A DNA stretch of 64,000 nt, from positions 1-64,000 of IMG/VR virus record IMGVR_UViG_3300036851_000411; one strand, 5' to 3'. The translations under genes were made by a program, and so were the position numbers. Source of the stretch: a virus. This document shows positions 23,174 to 30,062 of the stretch, piece by piece. Below the pieces are notes generated by a model. The model made no database searches and was not told where the DNA came from. It was given only the letters and a program-made list of their open reading frames with translations. Every line of letters begins with the position of its first letter. Position 1 is the stretch's first letter.

Positions 23174-23821
23174 ATGCGAGGCGTTGACGTATGCGCACTT
23201 CGCTGCGAAGGGCCGATCGCCGGCCGGTTCGCCGGCTTCGACTGGTGTGCTGCTCACCTCGACCGCGTCCGCGCCATCGCGGCCGACGCTGGAGTTATTG
23301 AGATGCCGGAGATCCGCGTGCCCATCGAGCGCGTGTACCAGATGAAGCCGTGCGAGAAGTGCGAGCGGCTCTTTCAGCCGAGTGGGCCGCGGTCGACCGA
23401 GTGTAAGCGCGAGAACTGCGCGTCGGCTACTGCAGCCCTGCACGCGGCGATCGAGCGCAACACGAGCAGCAACGGCGAGACGCCAACCATCACGGAGGAT
23501 CTGCCGGATGCGCCCAAGCCAAAACGGAAGCGACCCGCGGCAAAGGCGAAGGCTGCGCGATCGGTGAGGCGACCGGTGAAACGGTCGGTGAAGCGAACGA
23601 AGGTTGTCGTTAGGCCGCGCCGCGCTAAGCCGTCGATCGGTCTGACGAGCGTGGGCCCCGTGCTCGGTCTCATCGAGCAGTTCGGGCTGGACTACTATCT
23701 CGGCACGGCGGTGTGTCGCGTCCTCGAGAGGGATGACGGCGACGAGATCGAGAACCTCATGGACGCGCGGTTCTACCTCGACCGCGCGATCGAGCTGCGC
23801 CAAGCGGAAGCGAACGCGTGA
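23174..23821 (+). CDS. DUF3310-like protein with zinc ribbon
   Basis: A 215-residue protein. The N-terminal half has CEKCERLF and CKRENC cysteines (residues about 57-82) that suggest a zinc ribbon; residues about 100-150 are a very basic Lys/Arg/Pro linker. The end (GLIEQFGLDYYLGTAVCRVL then LMDARFYLDRAIEL) matches DUF3310, a small domain common in phages and sometimes named a nucleotide kinase. DNA binding is likely from charge; the activity is unknown. Confidence 0.7.
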   Translation: MRGVDVCALRCEGPIAGRFAGFDWCAAHLDRVRAIAADAGVIEMPEIRVPIERVYQMKPCEKCERLFQPSGPRSTECKRENCASATAALHAAIERNTSSNGETPTITEDLPDAPKPKRKRPAAKAKAARSVRRPVKRSVKRTKVVVRPRRAKPSIGLTSVGPVLGLIEQFGLDYYLGTAVCRVLERDDGDEIENLMDARFYLDRAIELRQAEANA

Positions 23822-24018
23822 AGCCATCCATCGGCACCGCGGGGGATCACCCGCCCGGCTCACACGCGGCGAAGCGGCAGGGATGCACGTGCCCGATGCC
23901 GGAGAACCAATACGGGCACGGGACGCGGCCGACGTACCTGTCACGGCCAGAGCAGGCGGTGTTCGTCGTCGCGCCCGACTGCCCGATCACCGCGCATCAG
24001 GAACTGGCGACCCGATGA
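23818..24018 (+). CDS. Small hypothetical protein
   Basis: A 66-residue protein, GTG-coupled on both sides. It has a GDHPPGSHAAKRQGCTCP segment typical of short Cys-containing phage proteins of unknown role. Confidence 0.6.
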   Translation: MKPSIGTAGDHPPGSHAAKRQGCTCPMPENQYGHGTRPTYLSRPEQAVFVVAPDCPITAHQELATR

Positions 24019-24575
24019 GCGTCGATCCCAACGACCACATGGGCCTCCTCTACTGGGAAGCGGCGCAGATGGCGCGCACCTACGGGCGGCCAGTGTCGGA
24101 GCTCGTGGGCTCGGGCTATCTCGGCCTCGCGCGCGCGGCGCGGCGGTTCGATCCGTCGTTAGGCCTCGCGTTCGCGACGTTCGCCGTCCCGCACATCCGC
24201 GGCGCGATCCTCGACGGGCTTCGTGCTGAGCAGCCGAGAGGGAAGCGCTACGGCCGTCGTGCGCACATCTCCCTCGAGTCGCTCCTGACGTTGCCGCCGG
24301 CCGCGATGCCTCCGCGCCTCGCCGACGCACTGACGACGAACCCCGACTATGGGGCAGCGGTGGACCGTGAGCGGCGCGCCTCACGCGTGCGCCGCGCCGT
24401 CGACGCGCTCAAGCCCCGACCACGCGCAGCGATCCATGCGCATTTCTGGGGCGATGGGCCGTCGGCGCTCGCGGCGCGCTGGGGATGCACGATCGCCAAC
24501 ATCTCACACATGAAGCGCCGGGCGCTTGCGCGCCTCGCCCGCATGCTGGCGCCGCTCGCGCCGGAGGGTGCCTAA
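24015..24575 (+). CDS. Phage sigma-70 family sigma factor
   Basis: A 186-residue sigma factor. Region 2 (SELVGSGYLGLARAARRFD, then FATFAVPHIRGAILDGLR) lies at about residues 25-75, and region 4 (a helix-turn-helix with ALAARWGCTIANISHMKRRAL) at about 140-175. It is closest in layout to FliA/WhiG-type sigma factors. It is placed just before the late genes, so it may direct RNA polymerase to the class I boxes, whose TTG-to-CATAAG spacing (14-15 bp) is too short for ordinary sigma70. That link is inferred. Confidence 0.85.
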   Translation: MSVDPNDHMGLLYWEAAQMARTYGRPVSELVGSGYLGLARAARRFDPSLGLAFATFAVPHIRGAILDGLRAEQPRGKRYGRRAHISLESLLTLPPAAMPPRLADALTTNPDYGAAVDRERRASRVRRAVDALKPRPRAAIHAHFWGDGPSALAARWGCTIANISHMKRRALARLARMLAPLAPEGA

Positions 24576-24578
24576 ACC

Positions 24579-24980
24579 ATGCACGACAGCATGCACGACG
24601 CTGACGACCGTTTTACGAAACCGTTCGGGCACGTGCCGCTGCCCCTGCGCTCGCCCGATCAGGCGCGCACGGTCGTGATCCGCAACCTTGGAGGCACGCC
24701 GCTCGCCCCGCTCCAGAGCATCGCGATCGACGGGCGGGAGCTTCACGGTGTGCACGACGTGCGGGTCCACATCACGCACGATCGTCGGCCCCGCGTCGAG
24801 CTCCGCACGTGGTGGGCGATCGACATGGACGCGCTCGTCGGCCTCGGTGTCGTCGCCGTGCACGAGGAGGGCGAGACGTACCGGAGGGGCCGCATCCGGT
24901 GGGTGACCGCGTTCGCGTGGGGCACGTTCGTTGGTTCGATGGCGATGTGGACGGTGCTCAGCCTAACGGGGCGGCTGTGA
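24579..24980 (+). CDS. Hypothetical protein with C-terminal membrane span
   Basis: A 133-residue protein. The first 105 residues are strand-rich and soluble, like a small antitoxin- or tail-type fold; the last 20 form one hydrophobic span. Function unknown. Confidence 0.62.
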   Translation: MHDSMHDADDRFTKPFGHVPLPLRSPDQARTVVIRNLGGTPLAPLQSIAIDGRELHGVHDVRVHITHDRRPRVELRTWWAIDMDALVGLGVVAVHEEGETYRRGRIRWVTAFAWGTFVGSMAMWTVLSLTGRL

Positions 24981-25423
24981 TCAACCACGACGAAGCGAGC
25001 GAGCCGGTCGGGCCCGCGGTCGCAATCAACCCAGGCGATCTCTTCGAAGCGCTGACGCCGATTCCGCGCTACGGCTGGATCGGCGTCGACCTCGATGGGA
25101 CGCTGGCCAAGCACCCTCGCGGTCCGTTCGAACCGACGGAGATCGGGGCCCCGATTCCTCGCATGGTCGAGCGCGTGCAGCTCGCGATCACGCGCGGGTA
25201 CACCGTGAAGATTGTCACCGCGCGCATGTGCGAACAGGACGACGACACCCGGCGCGCGGTACAACAGGCGATCGGCGACTGGACGGGCGAGCACATCGGG
25301 CAGCGCCTCATCGCCGTGTTCTACAAAGACTATTCGATGTTGGAGCTGTGGGACGATCGCGCGGTGCAGGTGATCTGCGACACGGGCGAGTTCGTCGGAC
25401 AATCGGCGTTAGGTATCGACTGA
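24977..25423 (+). CDS. HAD-like phosphatase/hydrolase
   Basis: A 148-residue protein with the HAD motif I DLDGT (D38 and D40) and a motif II strand KIVTAR with T81. The end (VFYKDYSMLELWDDRAVQV) supplies the acidic motif IV. GTG at 24977 overlaps the previous stop as GTGA. Phage HAD proteins often trim 3'- or 5'-phosphates or nucleotides; the substrate cannot be told. Confidence 0.78.
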   Translation: MINHDEASEPVGPAVAINPGDLFEALTPIPRYGWIGVDLDGTLAKHPRGPFEPTEIGAPIPRMVERVQLAITRGYTVKIVTARMCEQDDDTRRAVQQAIGDWTGEHIGQRLIAVFYKDYSMLELWDDRAVQVICDTGEFVGQSALGID

Positions 25424-25436
25424 TGAGGGGGGCGCA

Positions 25437-25931
25437 ATGAGCGAGACGAACGCGGCAGCGGTCAATCTGCCAAAGTGGATCCCGACACAGGTAGCCACCG
25501 CCTGCGCCGATGGGATGGTGGCCGAACCCTCCATCGTGCACGAGTGGTGTCCTGGCCTCGCCGTCACGATGCATGACTTCGGAATCTTTCGCGTCACACA
25601 CATCGCGTCAGGCATGGCGCTGGGCGGCCGATACGAGCGCGTTGGGAGTGCGTGTCGCGAGCTCGCTGAATGGGCGGCGGTGGGACGGGCGATCGGAATG
25701 GCGTTCGCGCTGGCCGATGCCGTGGTGGTGCGCGACACCTTGATGGCCCACCTCGACGATGCGGTCCCGTTCCCCGGAGCGACCACGACCGAGAAGGGTG
25801 TCACGCGCCCGTCGACCGTCCGTGAGTGGTACCAGCTCATCCGGACATCGGACTTGGTCGATGAATTTCCATGGGAGTCTGAGTCGCCTATGGATCGGTG
25901 CGACGAGTTGCTCAAGACGCTCGCCCCGTGA
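25437..25931 (+). CDS. Hypothetical protein
   Basis: A 164-residue unknown protein, with a Trp/Cys-rich first half and acidic tail. The start follows TGAGGGGGGCGCA, a strong ribosome site. Confidence 0.62.
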   Translation: MSETNAAAVNLPKWIPTQVATACADGMVAEPSIVHEWCPGLAVTMHDFGIFRVTHIASGMALGGRYERVGSACRELAEWAAVGRAIGMAFALADAVVVRDTLMAHLDDAVPFPGATTTEKGVTRPSTVREWYQLIRTSDLVDEFPWESESPMDRCDELLKTLAP

Positions 25932-26128
25932 CGATCGCCGACAAGCTCGCGACCATACCGCTTCTGAGAGGCGAGGGGAGGCGTAGACGCGTTGACCGCC
26001 TTCGCGGCGAGGCCACGCTCGCATCTCTGGATTACACCGTGCACGTCATGCGGGAGCGAAAGAAGTGGCTGTTCGCGTGGGCCACCTCACGACGCGCGTT
26101 CCCGCGGCTGCACGAGCGCCGCCGATGA
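25928..26128 (+). CDS. Small basic hypothetical protein
   Basis: A 66-residue, arginine-rich protein with GTGA-coupled start. It is likely a small DNA-associated protein, but nothing specific is seen. Confidence 0.5.
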   Translation: MTIADKLATIPLLRGEGRRRRVDRLRGEATLASLDYTVHVMRERKKWLFAWATSRRAFPRLHERRR

Positions 26129-26170
26129 AACCGTGTCCGCAGTGACGCAAAGCTCGCGAGCTCGCGAAGC

Positions 26171-26488
26171 ATGAAAAAGCGGCCACCCGTTAGGCGGCTG
26201 ATGACCGATGAGGAGCGGCGGATGGCGCTGGCCATCGCGCCGCCGCACGTCACGTACGTCCCGGGCATCGGCACGAAGCGCTTCGCGCGCGAGATCGCGC
26301 AGGAAGCCGAGCGCGCGGACGCGGAGATCACCGAGGGGCAGGCGAGCTACCTGCGCGAGGTGGTCGTACGGTTCCGACGCCAGATACCACGCGAGGTCGT
26401 CACACTCGCGCTTGACGGCCGTGTCGTGCCCCTCTATGCCGACCACGGCGCGTCGAACGCCGACGTGCCGCGCGACCGCCGCGCCTAA
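26171..26488 (+). CDS. Hypothetical protein before the large terminase
   Basis: A 105-residue charged helical protein. Its stop lies in GCCTAACG, 12 bases before the terminase start. Confidence 0.62.
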   Translation: MKKRPPVRRLMTDEERRMALAIAPPHVTYVPGIGTKRFAREIAQEAERADAEITEGQASYLREVVVRFRRQIPREVVTLALDGRVVPLYADHGASNADVPRDRRA

Positions 26489-26500
26489 CGGCGCCGCCCC

Positions 26501-28114
26501 ATGCTTACCGCCGCCGAGATCGAAGGGCTCCTCGAGCGGGTCCGGTCCGGCACCCTGACGCTCGATCAGCAACGCGAGCTCTCGTTCCTCCTCTGTGATG
26601 TGCCGCCGGCGCCGCCGGCCATCCCGTTCACGGACTTCGTTGCCGAGGCGAAGCCCGACTATCGGTGGTGGGAGTGGAACACCCGACTCGCCGCGCGGCT
26701 GCAGGACGTGGCAGATGGGAAGATCCGTCGCCTCATGGTGTTCTGCCCGCCGCGCTATGGAAAGTCCGAGCTCACATCGAAGCTGTTCCCGGCCTACTAC
26801 CAGTACCGCTTCCCAATACGGCGCGTCGGGCTCAGTGCGTACGGCGAGGACCGCGCGCACGAGTATCTGAGCCACGCGCAGGAATACTATCTCCGCGTCG
26901 GCGGCAAGCTCCGCTCGTTGCGCGATGCGGGGCTCCGTCGTGGGTTCGAGGTCGAAGGCCGAGGCGGCATGTGGGCCGCGGGTCTCAATGGCGCGTTGCC
27001 TGGCCTCGGCTTCCACCTTGGCATTATCGACGATCCGCTGAAGAACATGGCGGAGGCGGCCAGTAAGGTCATCCAGTCGCGGAACATCAAGTGGTACAAC
27101 ACGACGTACTACAGCCGCCGGGAACCGAACGACGCGATCATTCTCATCACCACGCGGTGGCACCCGCGGGACCTCGCCGGGCAGATCCTCGAGCAGGAGC
27201 GCATCAACAAGGACGACGAGGGCGCGCTCGAAAACTGGCACATCGTCATCTACGACGAGACCCGCGACGAGAAGGAGCCCTACGACCTGCCGGACAATTG
27301 CTCGCTGGAGCCCGACTGGCGTAAGCACGGGGAGCTGCTGTGCCCCGAGCGATGGCCGGAGTCGGAGGTCAAGAAGAACCGCGCCAAGGGGACGTACAGC
27401 TATAGCACGGTCTACCAGCAGCGCCCGAAGACTTCGGAGGGCACGCGGTTCAAGGCTGAGTGGTTCCCCACGGTCGACGCCATGCCGGTGGATGTCACGG
27501 CGCGCGTGAGGTATTGGGATCTGGCGGGCACCGACGAGCCGAGCGACGAAGACTCGGATCCCGACTGGACGGTCGGCTTCCGCGTGTCACGCGGGCGGCA
27601 GGACCAGATCATCTATTTCGAGAAGATGAAGCGGTTCCGGAAGAAACCCGGCGGCCGCAATGCCACCATGCGTGAGACAGCGGAGGCCGACGCGCGGGAA
27701 TTCGGATCGGAGGAGCAACCCAATCGGCACGCGGTCGTGCAGTGGTGGGAAGGCGAGTCGGGGGTCGATGGCGGTGATCGCAATAAGGCGCTCGGCGCGG
27801 CGCTCGCCGGCCACATCTGCAAATTCGATCGACCCATCGCGAGTAAGGAAATGCGTCACGAGGTCCTCGCGGGGCAGGCGGAGGTCGGGAATGTGCGGCT
27901 AGTGGAGCCCAAGCGCGATGCGCATGGCAACCTGCTCGATGGGGAAGAGGACTGGATTCCAACGTTCCTCGACGAGATGACGAGCGTGCCGTTCGGGGCG
28001 CACGACGACATCGCGGACGCGGCGAGCGATGGCACGGCCAAAGTGCTCGACGCGCCCGAGCCCATTCTCGCCGAGATCGTGACGGTGGAGCTCAAGAGTC
28101 CCTTCGCGCTCTAG
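26501..28114 (+). CDS. Terminase large subunit
   Basis: A 537-residue packaging motor. The ATPase has Walker A CPPRYGKSE (about 82-90), Walker B GIIDDP (174-179), and the coupling block ILITTRWHPRDLAG. The nuclease domain begins near residue 338 with RYWDLAGTDEPSDEDSD, giving the acidic metal site, and continues with YFEKMKRF and a C-terminal HDDIADAASDG. Length and order are typical of the Terminase_6 type. It cleaves and translocates phage DNA into proheads at the portal. Confidence 0.95.
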   Translation: MLTAAEIEGLLERVRSGTLTLDQQRELSFLLCDVPPAPPAIPFTDFVAEAKPDYRWWEWNTRLAARLQDVADGKIRRLMVFCPPRYGKSELTSKLFPAYYQYRFPIRRVGLSAYGEDRAHEYLSHAQEYYLRVGGKLRSLRDAGLRRGFEVEGRGGMWAAGLNGALPGLGFHLGIIDDPLKNMAEAASKVIQSRNIKWYNTTYYSRREPNDAIILITTRWHPRDLAGQILEQERINKDDEGALENWHIVIYDETRDEKEPYDLPDNCSLEPDWRKHGELLCPERWPESEVKKNRAKGTYSYSTVYQQRPKTSEGTRFKAEWFPTVDAMPVDVTARVRYWDLAGTDEPSDEDSDPDWTVGFRVSRGRQDQIIYFEKMKRFRKKPGGRNATMRETAEADAREFGSEEQPNRHAVVQWWEGESGVDGGDRNKALGAALAGHICKFDRPIASKEMRHEVLAGQAEVGNVRLVEPKRDAHGNLLDGEEDWIPTFLDEMTSVPFGAHDDIADAASDGTAKVLDAPEPILAEIVTVELKSPFAL

Positions 28115-28141
28115 CGACTCCGGCTAAGGCTGTCGCGGATT

Positions 28142-28165
28142 TTCGATCTATGCTATTATCACATA
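28142..28165 (+). promoter_or_regulatory. Class I palindrome box before the portal gene
   Basis: TATGCTATTATCACATA (28149-28165) with TTC 7 bp ahead, in an 84-base gap with AT-rich flanks. It probably opens the head operon. Confidence 0.68.
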
Positions 28166-28198
28166 ACTCGCGGTCTCCTCTCCACGGCCCCACCCGGA

Positions 28199-29653
28199 GT
28201 GCATCGGATGTCCAAACGGCGGCGCGGCGGCACTGCCCTCGACGCACTCGCCGGGTCGCCCGGCCCATCCGGTGGTCGGTCGAGCCCCTATGTCGAGCTG
28301 GGCTCCACCGGCCTCTCCAACGTCGGCGGGTTCGTTCGCGCGGATTTCCTCCCGCAGCTCGTCGGCCGGCAGGGGATCCTCGCTTATCAGGAGATGGAGA
28401 ACAACGATGCGCTGATCGGCGGCATCCTCTACGCCATGCAGATGCTGATCCGCTCGGGCGAGTGGACGATCGAGCCCAACGAGCTGGCGACGAAAGCGGC
28501 CGGACCGGGCGGGAAGATCAGCCCCGCGGCGCAGAACGCGGTCGACTTCATGCGCGATGCGTTGTTCGAAAGCATGGATCACCCGTTCGATGAGCTGATC
28601 ACCGACGCGCTCACGATGCTGCCCTACGGGTTCGCGCCCTGCGAGTCCGTGCTCAAGAAGCTTCCGGCGTCCAACCTCGGGCCCGCGCGCATCGGCTTCA
28701 AGTCAGTCCGGCTCCGCGCCCAGGATACGCTCTACAAGTGGGAGTTCGATCCGGAGTCCGGTGACCTGTTAGGCATGTGGCAACAGGACTTCCAGAACCC
28801 GGTCGCCTACATCCCGTACGACCGGTTGGCGTTGTTCCGCACCAACTCGAGCCGTGGCAATCCCGAGGGACGCTCGGTTCTCCGCAACTCGTACAAGTAT
28901 TACAAGCGCAAAGGGGCGATCGAGGAGGCCGAAGGTCGCGCCGCACTCCGATCGGCTGGTCTCGTGGTGATGCGGGTGCCGTGGAGCATCATGAACCCGA
29001 CCGCCGGCCAGATCGAGCGAAACATCTTCGCGCAGCTCAAGACCGCGCTCGCCAGCATCGCCGAGGACCGGCAGGGCGCGGTCATCCTGCCGAGTGATCC
29101 GTACGAGGGTCAGCAGGGCAAGCGTGGCGGCTATCAGTACGACATCGACTACAAAGTCGCCGATGGCCGGCGATCGGCCGACATGAGCACGCTGGTCGAG
29201 CGCATGGACAAGCGCATCGCCGGATCCGTGCTCGCCGACTTTATCCTCATCGGGCAGCAGGCTGCCGGTTCGTACGCCATGCACGGCGACAAGACCGAGA
29301 TGTTCACGAACGCGTTAGGTGGGTACAACCGCGTCATCGAGGCGGAGCTCAACCGCCGGACGATCCGACGATGGTGGCACCTCAACGGCCTGCCGGACGA
29401 GCTGCGTCCGCGACTCAAGCCGAAGAAGCTGTCGAAAGAGCAGCTCGAGAAGATCGGCGCGTTCGTCGGGCAACTGGCGGCTGCCGGCATGCTCCCGCCG
29501 GACAAGGCGTTGTCGAACAGACTGCTGGGGATGGCCGAGCTGCCACCGTCCGAGGTCCCGCTTCCGCCGCCGAGGAGCGCGACGCCCCCACCGGGGCGGC
29601 CTAACGCGCTCACAGGGACGGATCCCGACGACGAGGAGCACGCTGATGCCTGA
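28199..29653 (+). CDS. Portal protein, DUF935 (Mu gp29-like)
   Basis: A 484-residue portal. Marks are ENNDALIGGILYAMQMLI, GEWTIEP, DALTMLPYGFAPCESVLKK, a GNPEGRSVLRNSYKYYKRK block and AGSYAMHGDKTEMF near the C-terminus. It forms the dodecameric ring at one vertex for DNA entry and tail joining. The Pro-rich end is probably disordered. It ends in a variant junction ATGCCTGA. Mu-like portals usually travel with a Mu F-like protein, which is found two genes on. Confidence 0.92.
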   Translation: MHRMSKRRRGGTALDALAGSPGPSGGRSSPYVELGSTGLSNVGGFVRADFLPQLVGRQGILAYQEMENNDALIGGILYAMQMLIRSGEWTIEPNELATKAAGPGGKISPAAQNAVDFMRDALFESMDHPFDELITDALTMLPYGFAPCESVLKKLPASNLGPARIGFKSVRLRAQDTLYKWEFDPESGDLLGMWQQDFQNPVAYIPYDRLALFRTNSSRGNPEGRSVLRNSYKYYKRKGAIEEAEGRAALRSAGLVVMRVPWSIMNPTAGQIERNIFAQLKTALASIAEDRQGAVILPSDPYEGQQGKRGGYQYDIDYKVADGRRSADMSTLVERMDKRIAGSVLADFILIGQQAAGSYAMHGDKTEMFTNALGGYNRVIEAELNRRTIRRWWHLNGLPDELRPRLKPKKLSKEQLEKIGAFVGQLAAAGMLPPDKALSNRLLGMAELPPSEVPLPPPRSATPPPGRPNALTGTDPDDEEHADA

Positions 29654-29867
29654 TTTCGGCCGGCACGTCACGTCGATCACCCCGAACCACGAGGGGCTCG
29701 ACGAGGACGACATCGCGCTCACCCGCCGGCATGCGCGCATCGCCGCCGAGTTCGCGGCGGAGCTGGAGCGGCAGGGCATGGACGAGAGTCGCGTCACCTT
29801 CATCACCGGTGACTACATCGCGAGCCTTGCGGCGAACGATGACCCCAAACAGCCGTGGGCATCGTGA
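29646..29867 (+). CDS. Small hypothetical head-region protein
   Basis: A 73-residue acidic helical protein starting in ATGCCTGA, 8 nt inside the portal gene. Confidence 0.6.
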   Translation: MPDFGRHVTSITPNHEGLDEDDIALTRRHARIAAEFAAELERQGMDESRVTFITGDYIASLAANDDPKQPWAS

Positions 29868-30058
29868 GCGACGCCGCCGTGCGCTGCCACTACGTGTGGG
29901 TGATGGCCACCACAGTCCGCGTGCAGACCGTGTGTGAGGACGACTCGTTCACGTTCGGCGTAGTCCACCCGGGTCAGGCCTTCCATGGCGTGCCGTACGA
30001 GGCGCTGCAGGCCGGGAAGTATGACGCGGCGATGCAGTTCGTCCCGTTCGGCACCTAA
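29864..30058 (+). CDS. Small hypothetical head-region protein
   Basis: A 64-residue protein with GTGA-coupled start. Its stop TAA lies in CCTAACG, with the next GTG 4 bases later. Confidence 0.58.
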   Translation: MSDAAVRCHYVWVMATTVRVQTVCEDDSFTFGVVHPGQAFHGVPYEALQAGKYDAAMQFVPFGT

Positions 30059-30062
30059 CGCG

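Noticed and set aside
22493-23944. A 483-codon open frame on the - strand
   Set aside because: It is an antisense shadow of the DUF2280-like terminase and DUF3310 genes; Arg/His-rich translation and no recognisable domain.
26087-27328. A 413-codon open frame on the - strand
   Set aside because: It lies antisense to the large terminase, whose motifs are certain; a GC-bias artefact.
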